Below, in pieces: positions 36,359 through 44,284 of a stretch of 49,941 nucleotides of DNA. A program made the position numbers and the translations under genes. The DNA is from Acidobacteriaceae bacterium (GTDB lineage: Bacteria; Acidobacteriota; Terriglobia; Terriglobales; Acidobacteriaceae). Where the stretch lies: positions 1 to 49,941 of the forward strand of contig JASHOY010000302.1 in NCBI GenBank assembly GCA_030038435.1, written 5' to 3'. The notes beneath the pieces were generated by a model. The model was not told the origin of the DNA. It was given only the letters and a program-made list of their open reading frames with translations, and made no database searches. Numbering within the stretch: position 1 is the stretch's first letter; each line of letters begins with the position of its first letter.

Positions 36359-38341
36359 ATGCGTACCCGATGGTTCTTGGCTGCGGCCTGGTTGTGCGCT
36401 GCGAGCTATGCCGCAATCATCTTCGGCCAAAATCCGGCTGCCCCGGCTGCCCGATCGGCAAATCATCCCTCCCATGTCTGCTCATGCGGCGCCCATCCCG
36501 CCGCGCCGCCGCCCACGCGCACCGTCGAGCCGTATGCCAACGAGCCCAAAGACATGAGCCCGTACGCAAACTTCGTGAAGCCCTATTACCTCAACTACAC
36601 GCAGCCGACCATCTGGAACGGTCCCGGCCGCGACAAGCCCGCGCCCAAAGACCTCACTGAAGTCCGCATCGGTTTTCTCGGTCCCACCGCCAAAGACGAT
36701 CCCGACTACGTCTTCGGCCTGCGCATGTTGCATGGCGCGCAGCTTGCTGTTGACGAAGCCAATGCTCGCGGCGGCTACGGCGGCAAGCCCTTCCGCCTTA
36801 TGCTCCACGACGATTACAACAACTGGCAGGAAAAAGCGCTCTCCGGTCCCGAGCGCCCAACGGAATCGGCGATCTGGGGCGCGGCCTCGGATCAGACCGT
36901 CAAAATGATCTACGACGACAAGGACTGGGCCATCTTCGGCTCCATCAGCTCCGAGTCCACGCACATCGCGGTGCGCGTGGCGCTCAAAACTGAAATCCCG
37001 ATCGTCAATTCCGCCTCCACCGATCCCACCATTCCCGAAACCTCAGTTCCCTTCTACTTCACCGATCTCCAGGACGACCGCGTGCAGTGCTACACGCTGG
37101 CGCGGCGCATCTACAGTGAACTCGGCCTGAAACGTGTGGCCATTCTGCGCATCAACAACCGCTACGGGCGCATGGGCGTGCCCAAATTCCGCGATGCCTC
37201 GCGCCGCCTCGGCCACCCGGTGGTCATCGAGCAGAAGTTCATGGCGGGCGACACTGATTTCAGCCGCCAGTTGCAGGTGATTCAGGAATCGCGCACCGAT
37301 GCCATCGTCCTGTGGACGGACGAAGTCCCCGCCGCCATGATCCTCAAGCAAATGCGCGCCCTGGGGATGCATCAGCGCGTCTTCGGCTCCTATCGCACGC
37401 TGGGCCCCGATCTTCTCGCCCAGGCTGGACCCGCCGCCGAAGGTTTTGAAGCCGTCTTCCCTTACGATCCCACGCGCCAGGACCCGCGATGGACCGCATT
37501 CAACCAGCGCTTCGAAGCGCGCTTCCACCAACAGCCAGAGCAGTTCGCGTCCCTCGCCTACGACGCCATGAACATCCTGCTCGACGCCATCTGCAAAGCC
37601 GGCCTCAACCGCATCCGCATTCAGGATGCGCTCGACGACACCACCCAATACGACGGCGTCACCGGCCACATGGCCTTCGATCCCAATGAGAAAAACGTCA
37701 CGCCCATGTATATCGGCACGGTACGCAACGGCGCCATCACCTATCGCCTCGCACGCATGGGCGAAGAATCCGCGCCCAAGCAATCGGTGGCCGCGCCGGC
37801 GCCTTATGCGCGCATCACTGCCGCCGACGTCTCCTACGCCGGCCCGTCGCTTCCCAACCTGCCGCCGGGCCCCATTCACGTAGTGCTCTTCGGCCCGCAA
37901 GCCGCGCAACTCGCGCAGACACCCGCGATGAAAACGCAACTGTCGCGCGCCGCGCAGAACCGCCCCTGGCAAATCATCTCCGTCAACAGCGATCAGCAGT
38001 GGGGCGCCGCGTCTACGCAACTGGTGCACGCACTCTGGAACGACCATGCGCTGGCCATCCTCGCTCTCGATCGCAACGCAGCGCACTTATCCGAGCAACT
38101 CGCTCTCAAGGATTTCGTTCCGGTCATCGCCGTGTCGAACGACAAGACTCTCACCTCCGCAGCCGTACCGTGGATCTTTCGCCTGCCCGACGGCACGCAG
38201 GCCGCTTTCGCTCTACGCCTGCTGGAGGCCGCCGAAGCACGCAGCGGCCCCAATCCGCAGCGACTCAGAGATGTTCTCTCTTCCGGCAGTGCTATCTCCG
38301 GCGTCACGTTTCTCCCCACCGGCGATGCGCGCACCCCATAA
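36359..38341 (+). CDS. Receptor-type periplasmic binding protein (Leu/Ile/Val-binding family) with a partial second lobe
   Basis: Encodes 660 residues; its ribosome site AAGGAG overlaps the end of the RidA gene, 5 nt away. An export signal (about 1-24) and a Pro/Cys-rich linker are followed by a Peripla_BP_6-like domain (about 100-470; VRIGFLGPTAKDD, GAQLAVDEANARGGYGGKPF). Residues about 495-655 repeat the N-terminal lobe in diverged form: PVIAVSNDKTLTSAAVPWIF mirrors PIVNSASTDPTIPETSVPFY in the first domain. No ABC permease or ATPase is in the window, so it may act as a soluble receptor rather than an uptake component. A typical family member has about 400 residues. Confidence 0.82.
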   Translation: MRTRWFLAAAWLCAASYAAIIFGQNPAAPAARSANHPSHVCSCGAHPAAPPPTRTVEPYANEPKDMSPYANFVKPYYLNYTQPTIWNGPGRDKPAPKDLTEVRIGFLGPTAKDDPDYVFGLRMLHGAQLAVDEANARGGYGGKPFRLMLHDDYNNWQEKALSGPERPTESAIWGAASDQTVKMIYDDKDWAIFGSISSESTHIAVRVALKTEIPIVNSASTDPTIPETSVPFYFTDLQDDRVQCYTLARRIYSELGLKRVAILRINNRYGRMGVPKFRDASRRLGHPVVIEQKFMAGDTDFSRQLQVIQESRTDAIVLWTDEVPAAMILKQMRALGMHQRVFGSYRTLGPDLLAQAGPAAEGFEAVFPYDPTRQDPRWTAFNQRFEARFHQQPEQFASLAYDAMNILLDAICKAGLNRIRIQDALDDTTQYDGVTGHMAFDPNEKNVTPMYIGTVRNGAITYRLARMGEESAPKQSVAAPAPYARITAADVSYAGPSLPNLPPGPIHVVLFGPQAAQLAQTPAMKTQLSRAAQNRPWQIISVNSDQQWGAASTQLVHALWNDHALAILALDRNAAHLSEQLALKDFVPVIAVSNDKTLTSAAVPWIFRLPDGTQAAFALRLLEAAEARSGPNPQRLRDVLSSGSAISGVTFLPTGDARTP

Positions 38342-38354
38342 GCTGGAGCGATTT

Positions 38355-38469
38355 CAGTTGTGCTGTTTACCGTCGATGCGGGCGCTGTGGGTTCCCGCCC
38401 TTTTTGCAAGAGAGGCCCAAGTGTGAGGCACCCTGAGCGGTGTTAACGCTGCCATCGAAAATGCTCTGA
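38355..38469 (+). repeat. Dispersed intergenic repeat, copy A
   Basis: About 115 bp, starting 14 nt after the binding-protein stop codon. It matches 42805-42920 in the same orientation: both contain GCTGTTTAC, GTCGATGCGGGC, CGCCCTTT, GGCACC and a terminal ATCGAA.ATGCTCT. Copy A has lost the central hairpin seen in copy B. Confidence 0.7.
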
Positions 38470-38533
38470 TTTGCAGAAATCAGCGGCCCGATGGATTAGC
38501 CATCAAATCACCTCATAGAGGGGGGGGGAAAAT

Positions 38534-38712
38534 ACAAGTGTTTGAAAACAGGATAGTTGCAAATTGACGTATTTACAAGTGTATGAAAATAAGCAACTTC
38601 CAAGACAAAAATCGACAAGTGTTTGAAAACATGGCAGTTAAAGGATGATTTTTCTTGCAAGTGCACGGAATTAAGCCTGCCGTCAGAAGTGACCGGTAAG
38701 TGTCTGAAAACG
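38534..38712. repeat. Array of degenerate 17-bp direct repeats with 39-42 bp period
   Basis: Copies at 38534-38550, 38575-38591, 38615-38631, 38657-38673 and 38696-38712. Copies 1 and 3 are identical (ACAAGTGTTTGAAAACA); copies 2 and 5 differ at 2 and 4 positions; copy 4 is poor. Start-to-start spacing is 41, 40, 42 and 39 bp, about four helical turns. The stretch 38531-38660 is only about 32 percent GC, against about 60 percent around it, and a run of nine G lies at 38520-38528. No gene is read here: the frame on the minus strand merely translates the repeats. It could be the multi-site end of a lost insertion element or a cooperative protein-binding region upstream of the SDR gene. Confidence 0.7.
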
Positions 38713-39004
38713 GGCTCGTCAGGCTTGGCTTTGCGTTGATGTGTGTGGATGCAGTTAAGTGAACGTGTCATGGATTTCCGGTCCGGCAGGGGTCGCATCA
38801 GCCTGCATATCTATTGTGAAGAAGAAGAGGAATGAATCGGCAAATGGAAGTTGCTGAATCCGGGCTGGTTAAAAAATTCTGCTCTTGACGTCGAGGGATG
38901 ACCACGCAAGGCGACCGGGGTTCGATCGAAGCGCTCCGCATTGAGCCCTGGATGCTATGGTGTGGGTAAGCAGTCTCAGAGGCCGCAACAGCGAAGGTTA
39001 CATC

Positions 39005-39736
39005 ATGAATCCGCTCGAATCGCAAGTTGCCGTCGTGACCGGCGCCACGCGGGGAGTGGGCAAGGCCATTGCCCAGCGGCTCGCATCCATGGGAGCGCAT
39101 GTGGTGCTGGTTGCCCGCAACGCCGGCGAGCTGAACCGGGTGCGCGAACAAATCGCGCAGGATGGCGGCGCCGCATCGTTCTTCCCATGCGATCTGACCG
39201 ACGCCTCGGCGGTGAATCAGCTAGGCGAAACAGTGGCCCGGGAGCATCAGCGCTGCGACATCCTGGTCAACAATGCCGGAGTGGGACTGGAGGGAAAGCT
39301 TCTGCACGAGGTGACTCCCGAGGAATGGGATCTGATCTTCGATACCAACCTGCGGGGCCCCTACCTGACGATTCGCGCGCTGGCGCCGCTGATGATCGCA
39401 GCGCGTTCCGGCCACATCATCAACATCTCCTCACTGGCCGGACGCAACCCGCTGCCTAAAGGCGCAGCCTATGCCGCATCGAAGTGGGGCCTGAATGGCC
39501 TCACCTACTCGGTAGCCGAGGAACTGCGCCAGCACAAGATACGGGTCAGCGTCATAGCTCCCGGGTCCATCCATACTGAATTCAGCGATCATTCAGGCCG
39601 CGGCGCCGCTTCCGGCAAGGATCCCAACAAGAAGCTGCAGCCCGAGCAGATCGCCTCGGTGGTGGCCACGCTGGTGACGCAGCCGGAGCAGTCGTTCATC
39701 AGTGAAGTGCTGATGCGCCCGACGCAGAAGCCGTGA
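39005..39736 (+). CDS. Short-chain dehydrogenase/reductase (SDR), classical type
   Basis: Encodes 243 residues from ATG 39005 with GAAGG upstream; the frame extends to 38957 but family N-termini match MNPLESQVAVVTGA. Landmarks: cofactor loop TGATRGVG (12-19), CDLTD, NNAGV, the catalytic Ser in INISSLAG and YAASK, and a PGSIHTEF loop after the active site. It resembles FabG-like 3-oxoacyl or sugar reductases, most likely NADP-linked; substrate is unknown. It stands alone, preceded by the repeat array and converging with the PQQ dehydrogenase gene. Confidence 0.9.
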   Translation: MNPLESQVAVVTGATRGVGKAIAQRLASMGAHVVLVARNAGELNRVREQIAQDGGAASFFPCDLTDASAVNQLGETVAREHQRCDILVNNAGVGLEGKLLHEVTPEEWDLIFDTNLRGPYLTIRALAPLMIAARSGHIINISSLAGRNPLPKGAAYAASKWGLNGLTYSVAEELRQHKIRVSVIAPGSIHTEFSDHSGRGAASGKDPNKKLQPEQIASVVATLVTQPEQSFISEVLMRPTQKP

Positions 39737-39840
39737 GGCGCCTGCGAAGACGCATCGAGGCGGCTGGTGTCAAAAGCGCTGCGAATGCGCTTCTGGATTC
39801 ACGCGCTTTCTTTCCCTGGAGCACTCGAATTGAAGCGCGC

Positions 39841-42303
39841 TCACCGCGGCAGTGCAAAGGCCACGTATTCGCCACCGACGGGTCCCCTGGGATCGCGTCC
39901 GCCGCTGGCGGCGATGACCACATATTGCCTGCCGTCGACCATGTAGGTTGATGGCGTAGCGATTCCGGCAAAGGGCAATACGGTTTCCCAGAGCAGTTTG
40001 CCGTTGCGCGTATCGAAGGCGTGGAATTTGCGGTCGTAAACGGTGGCGCCGATGAAGAGCACGCCGCCAGCGGTAACGATGGGGCCGCCATACAACTCCG
40101 AGCCGGTGTTCTTCATGCCTCTGGCCGCAAGCTCGGGATATTCGCCGAGAGGAATCTTCCAAAGGTATTTTCCGGACTTGAGGTCGATGGCATTGAGCGT
40201 GCCCCACGGCGGAGCGATGGCCGGGTAGCCCTGGGGGTCAAGGAACTTGCGATAGCCGGTGAAGTCATAGCCGGGCGCCGGTAAGGCGGTGGGCGCGGCG
40301 CGAGTGCCCACGCCGAGATAGCGCAGGAGGGAAGCGAGGTCGGCGTTGGAGATGTCGCTTACGGGGGGCATTTTCGGCGTGCCATCGACGATGATGGTGC
40401 GCATCTGGGCCGCAGTCATGCGCGCGCCGACGCCGATGAGCATGGGCATGTCCGGGGGAATGCCCTGCTGATGATCTCCGTGGCAGATGGCGCAACGGTC
40501 GGCATAGACTTTTGCGCCGGCTTTATCTTCCGGACCGGAACTGGCCGCAAGCGGAGCAGACATTTCCTTTGTAGAGGCCGCGACGTCAGGAGTGCGGAGA
40601 TACGCCAGCAAGGCAGCGATCTTGGATTCATCCAGATTGGGAAACGAGGGCATGCGTCCGGTGCCGTGATGAATGTCGGTGGTGATTTTCTTAGCGCCGA
40701 GACGCTTTTCGACGCCGATGAGCGAAGGAAAGGTGGGCGGTGAGCCGGCGCGACTGACCCCGTGGCAGATGACGCACTGCCGGCGGTAGATCTGCTCGCC
40801 GAGGCTGCCGCCGGCGGCGACCGGCACCAGGCCGCCGAGCCACGCCATCTCTGTGGAGCCAACGAAAAGCGTGTCGGTGGCCGGATCAATTGCCGGCCCG
40901 TTCCATTCCCCGCCGCCGTCGAAGCCAGGAAGGATCACCGTCTGCTTACCCACTGCGATGGGATAGAACTGGCCATCGCTGCGCAGCTTGCTGAACTCTT
41001 TCTCAGCCCAGGCGTGCGCCTCGGGAGTGCGGTTGGTGAGCATTTGGGCGGTGAGCCGCTGCCGGCCGAAAGGAGCCGGAGCTTCAGGGACGGGCTGCGT
41101 GGGCGAAGTTTTCTCGCCGGGCACAGTGCTGGGCGGGAACGGGCGCTCGTGAATGGGAAAGAGCGGTTTGCCGGTGACGCGGTTGAAGAGAAAGAGGTAG
41201 GTCTGCTTGGAGATCTGGGCAAGAGCGGGGATGGATTGTCCATCCTTCTCGACGGTATAGAGTGCAGGAGCAGCGGGAAAGTCGCGATCCCAGAGGTCGT
41301 GATGCACGCCCTGAAAATACCAGAGGAGTTTGCCGGTTTCGGCGTCAAGGGCGAGGATGCAGTCGGCATAGAGGTCGTCGCCGATGCGGTCGCCGCCATA
41401 GAAGTCCATCACGGCCGAACCGGTGGGCGCGTAGACGATGCCCCGCCTGGCGTCGACGGTCATGCCCGCCCAGTTGTTGGCCGCGCCGGCGTTTTTCCAC
41501 GCGCCAGCCGGCCAGGTGTCGTAGCCCGGCTCGCCGGGGCGTGGGATGGTGTGAAAGACCCAGCGCAGCGCGCCGGTATGGACGTCGAAGGCGCGAATGT
41601 CGCCGGGAGGCGCGGGATGGGTCTCAGGATTGCGGCCGCCGACGATGATGAGATCTTTGTAGACGCTGCCCGGCGAGGTGAGCGCAATCGACTGCTCTTC
41701 CCAGGGCTCGCGCAGGCCCTTGCGCAGATCGATGCGGCCGTTTTCGCCGAAGCTGGGAATGGGTCTGCCGGTCCTGGCGTCGAGGCAATAGAGGTAGTTC
41801 ATCACGCCGGCAAAGATGCGCTGGTCTTTGCCGTCGGTCCAGTAGGCGACGCCGCGGGCAGGCTGCGTGGAGACCACACCGGAATCGAACTTCCATTTCA
41901 GCTTGCCGGTGGCGGCATCGAGGGCGATGACTTTCTGGCTCGGCGTGTAGGCGTAGAGCGTGCTGTCGATGATGATGGGGTTGGTCTCGATGTCGCCTTT
42001 TTCACCGGTGTCGAAGACCCAGGCCCGCGTGAGCTCATGAACGTTGGCGCGATCGATCTGCTTGAGCCGCGAGTAATGATCGCCGCCGGCGCCGCCGTAG
42101 GCCGGCCAGCTCGCATTTTGCGCCAGCAACGTTCTGCCGCCGGCTACGGCGAGCGAAAAAACCACTCCCATCGTCGTCACCGCGCACCGCCTGGCTTGCG
42201 CTGCCCACAACTTTTTCAAGCTCTTTTGCCCCAATCTTCGATCTGCTTTTGCCGATGAGAAAGTTCGCGTCCGCAAACTCAGGCCGCGCGGCACAGATGA
42301 CAT
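39841..42303 (-). CDS. PQQ-dependent dehydrogenase (glucose-dehydrogenase type) with two cytochrome c motifs inside the propeller
   Basis: Encodes 820 residues. Start ATG 42303 gives a long basic N-terminus leading to a hydrophobic export segment (about 45-62). The propeller opens with WPAYGGAGGDHYSRL and ITR-type blades (ALDAATGKLKWKF, DLWDRDFPAAP) as in membrane glucose dehydrogenase relatives. Between blades lie two c-type haem motifs, CVICH (510-514) and CAICH (604-608), after which the propeller resumes (LNAIDLKSGKYLWKIPLG, FHAFDTRNGKLLWE). It is a periplasmic quinohaemoprotein that would oxidise a sugar or alcohol and pass electrons intramolecularly to the haems. No PQQ biosynthesis genes are in the window. 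Confidence 0.9.
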   Translation of the reverse strand: MSSVPRGLSLRTRTFSSAKADRRLGQKSLKKLWAAQARRCAVTTMGVVFSLAVAGGRTLLAQNASWPAYGGAGGDHYSRLKQIDRANVHELTRAWVFDTGEKGDIETNPIIIDSTLYAYTPSQKVIALDAATGKLKWKFDSGVVSTQPARGVAYWTDGKDQRIFAGVMNYLYCLDARTGRPIPSFGENGRIDLRKGLREPWEEQSIALTSPGSVYKDLIIVGGRNPETHPAPPGDIRAFDVHTGALRWVFHTIPRPGEPGYDTWPAGAWKNAGAANNWAGMTVDARRGIVYAPTGSAVMDFYGGDRIGDDLYADCILALDAETGKLLWYFQGVHHDLWDRDFPAAPALYTVEKDGQSIPALAQISKQTYLFLFNRVTGKPLFPIHERPFPPSTVPGEKTSPTQPVPEAPAPFGRQRLTAQMLTNRTPEAHAWAEKEFSKLRSDGQFYPIAVGKQTVILPGFDGGGEWNGPAIDPATDTLFVGSTEMAWLGGLVPVAAGGSLGEQIYRRQCVICHGVSRAGSPPTFPSLIGVEKRLGAKKITTDIHHGTGRMPSFPNLDESKIAALLAYLRTPDVAASTKEMSAPLAASSGPEDKAGAKVYADRCAICHGDHQQGIPPDMPMLIGVGARMTAAQMRTIIVDGTPKMPPVSDISNADLASLLRYLGVGTRAAPTALPAPGYDFTGYRKFLDPQGYPAIAPPWGTLNAIDLKSGKYLWKIPLGEYPELAARGMKNTGSELYGGPIVTAGGVLFIGATVYDRKFHAFDTRNGKLLWETVLPFAGIATPSTYMVDGRQYVVIAASGGRDPRGPVGGEYVAFALPR

Positions 42304-42479
42304 CTTTGCGCAGCCCGCTCATCTGCGTCCAGCCGATTCTCCGCCATCTTACGGTGTGCCGTTGAAAAGGGACAGAATGCACTGTTGTTCGCACCGCTCG
42401 GCGTGCGCTCTGCAATCATCGCGCCCGTTGGATGGCGATCTTTCAAGCTCATCTTCCATTGGAAAAAGCAAAGGCCCGC

Positions 42480-42804
42480 GGCGGGAGGCTTGCCCGGCGG
42501 AAATGTGGGAAGCGCATATTCGGAGCAGATGACTGCTTCCGGAGGCAGCGGCTCCGGGTATACGTGGACCGTCACCGGTCTTCCCGACGACGGACTGGAC
42601 TACACAGCCAGCGGCAGCACCGTCAGCATCACCGGAACTCCAATCACTGCTGAAACCGTAAGTTTCACCGCATCGGTGGCTGACAGCGCCGGCAGCAGCG
42701 CCGGTCGCCGTCGGGAGGTCATGCGACGGGCAACTATTACCTGACCACTCCGAGCGCATTTGCCGCGGCCACGCTCAATGGCAACAGCTTTGTCTGGGCA
42801 TTGT
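42480..42804 (+). pseudogene. Remnant of an Ig-like (He_PIG-type) repeat protein
   Basis: One frame reads LPGGNVGSAYSEQMTASGG, then YTWTVTGLPDDGL and VSITGTP, the typical putative-Ig/He_PIG repeat of large secreted acidobacterial proteins. From about 42717 a different frame reads GNYYLTTPSAFAAATLNG, another segment seen in such proteins, so a frameshift or internal deletion separates the two. There is no start codon with a ribosome site and no export signal, and the tail runs straight into a dispersed repeat. It is best read as a decayed fragment left by a deletion. Confidence 0.65.
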
Positions 42805-42920
42805 CGGTTGAGCTGTTTACTGTCGATGCGGGCATTCGTGCTTTGCCGCCCTTTGTGCAAAGGTCGCACAAAGGGCGGGGCACCCCGAGTTGTGTTTACG
42901 CTTAAATCGAAGATGCTCTA
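42805..42920 (+). repeat. Dispersed intergenic repeat, copy B, with a 13-bp perfect hairpin
   Basis: Same element as 38355-38469. Its centre holds a perfect stem: 42846-42858 (CCGCCCTTTGTGC) pairs with 42866-42878 across a 7-nt loop. On the minus strand the stem begins about 40 nt after the hydrolase stop, so it could help terminate that transcript, although no U-tract follows. Its right edge overlaps the hydrolase stop codon. Confidence 0.7.
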
Positions 42921-43904
42921 ACCATCTTCTTTCAATGTCAGCTTCAGCCAATCAGCGAATTCTTCGAGCGCACTTACCGACTGCGGAAACCGCATCACTG
43001 TTCCCGGGTGCACGGGGAAGTTATGGTGCATGTCTTCGGCGTGCTGATGGGTCACCGCAACTCCCGCCGCCGCGAGTTTCCGTGCATACTTCATGCCCTC
43101 GTCGCGCAGCGGATCGTATTCGGCGGTAGCCACCAGGGCCGGTGGCAGCGGGGGCAGGGTTTTAATCCGCAGCGGGGAAATCTCGGTATCCTCGGGCGAA
43201 ACTCCCGCGGCATACTGCTCCCAGAACCACTCCATCAGGCTCGCATCCAGGCCGCAGCCTGCGCCTCGCTCGAAATAAGAACCGTGCTTGGCGCTGGGAT
43301 GATCCAGCACCGGGTAAAGCAGCATCAGCGCGGCGGGGCGCGCCACGTCGCCCTTAGTGCAGATGCGATTGGCGGCGACCGCGGCCAGGTTCGCTCCGGC
43401 GCTATCTCCTCCCAGCGCCAATCTCCGTGTATCTGCGCCGAAATGCCGCCCGTTCCCGCATGCCCACCGATAGGCAGTCAGGGTGTCTTCCAGCCCAGCG
43501 GGAAACGGATGCTCCGGCGCCAGCCGGAACTCCACCGACAGAATCATCACCCCCGCAGCTTCGCTCAGCAGGCGGCAGAAGGGATGGTGCGTTTGCAGTG
43601 ATCCCACCACCCATCCGCCTCCGTGCAGGTACACCAGTAAAGGCAGCAGTCCGGTCGCATGCGGCGGCGTATAGAGCCGTCCCTTCAAGCCGCCGGTCAT
43701 GATCACATCGCGCGCATCCACTTCGTTGGGCAGTCCGGGAATCGACTCGCGACCCTCGAGCGCCTTGTTCATCAGCGTTCGCCGCATCTGCACCCGCGCA
43801 TCCTTGGTTTCCGGCACCGGCCCGGCCGCGGCGCCGGTCACATCCAGATACCTCCGCAGTTCCGCATCCATCGGCATTGGTTGCCTTGCTGTCTCCCGCC
43901 TCAT
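42918..43904 (-). CDS. Alpha/beta hydrolase of the hormone-sensitive-lipase (HSL, Abhydrolase_3) family
   Basis: Encodes 328 residues. I chose ATG 43904 because GGGAG precedes it by 5 nt; ATG 43919 is the upstream alternative. Hallmarks: oxyanion motif YLHGGGWVVG, nucleophile GGDSAGANLA, acid in ATAEYDPLRDEG, and catalytic His in the MHHNFPV segment near the end. There is no signal peptide, so it is probably a cytoplasmic carboxylesterase acting on short acyl esters. It is preceded by two adjacent hairpins and a 65-aa gene on the same strand, and followed by a dispersed repeat. Confidence 0.92.
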   Translation of the reverse strand: MRRETARQPMPMDAELRRYLDVTGAAAGPVPETKDARVQMRRTLMNKALEGRESIPGLPNEVDARDVIMTGGLKGRLYTPPHATGLLPLLVYLHGGGWVVGSLQTHHPFCRLLSEAAGVMILSVEFRLAPEHPFPAGLEDTLTAYRWACGNGRHFGADTRRLALGGDSAGANLAAVAANRICTKGDVARPAALMLLYPVLDHPSAKHGSYFERGAGCGLDASLMEWFWEQYAAGVSPEDTEISPLRIKTLPPLPPALVATAEYDPLRDEGMKYARKLAAAGVAVTHQHAEDMHHNFPVHPGTVMRFPQSVSALEEFADWLKLTLKEDG

Positions 43905-44009
43905 CGACACTCCCGGCATTCACTGCGTTCTCAAATGCATTTTAGAAGCCGGAGAACTGTCCGCGCGAAAACCGCTGCTACGGAGTCGAACCGGGACAGG
44001 TGAGGTTCT

Positions 44010-44046
44010 CCTCTCGGACGGCGCCGCGAGAGGCCTTCGGCGAAGG
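44010..44046. terminator. Two adjacent hairpins between the 65-aa gene and the HSL hydrolase gene
   Basis: CCTCTCG (44010-44016) pairs with CGAGAGG (44027-44033), and directly next to it CCTTC pairs with GAAGG (44034-44046). They lie 40-75 nt past the 65-aa gene stop. There is no U-tract, so they may be terminator, attenuator or RNA-stabilising structures. Confidence 0.35.
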
Positions 44047-44086
44047 TTTGACGCGATAGCTGGCTTTGAACTCGCGAGCAGTGGAG

Positions 44087-44284
44087 TTATTGCGTCTTGG
44101 AACCGCCGGTCACGTTGTAATCCTTTGCGGTGAGTCCCAGGCCGGCCAATCCGCCGACCATGGCGAACTTCGCCAGGGTGACAAGCCAGGGCATTCCGTG
44201 AAAGGTATCCGGGTCAAACAGCACATAGGAAAAGAATGCCGCAACCAACCCGCACACCATAGTCTTCCAGTTTTTACCGAACAT
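44087..44284 (-). CDS. Small membrane protein (65 aa), AKDxNVTGG-tailed
   Basis: ATG 44284 follows AAGGAG with 6-nt spacing (positions on the minus strand), a decisive site; the longer frame to 44437 lacks one. The protein has two hydrophobic helices (about 8-22 and 34-52) and ends LTAKDYNVTGGSKTQ. Similar short proteins with an AKD.NVTGG tail occur in many bacterial genomes and sometimes in prophages, where they look holin-like, but no phage genes are nearby. Function is unknown. Confidence 0.7.
   Translation of the reverse strand: MFGKNWKTMVCGLVAAFFSYVLFDPDTFHGMPWLVTLAKFAMVGGLAGLGLTAKDYNVTGGSKTQ

Noticed and set aside
38534..38712. Regular repeats that could be taken for a CRISPR array
   Set aside because: Repeats are only 17 bp, degenerate (copy 4 is poor), spacers are about 23 bp and no cas genes are present.
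38508..38798. Minus-strand 96-residue ORF with repeated VFKHL-like peptides
   Set aside because: The peptide repeats are just the translation of the DNA repeats, change frame between copies, and there is no ribosome site.
40762..42258. Plus-strand 498-residue ORF opposite the PQQ dehydrogenase
   Set aside because: Shadow frame of a well-supported gene with cytochrome motifs on the other strand.
44087..44284. Prophage remnant because of the holin-like 65-aa protein
   Set aside because: No endolysin, integrase, structural gene or attachment site nearby; similar small proteins occur outside phages.
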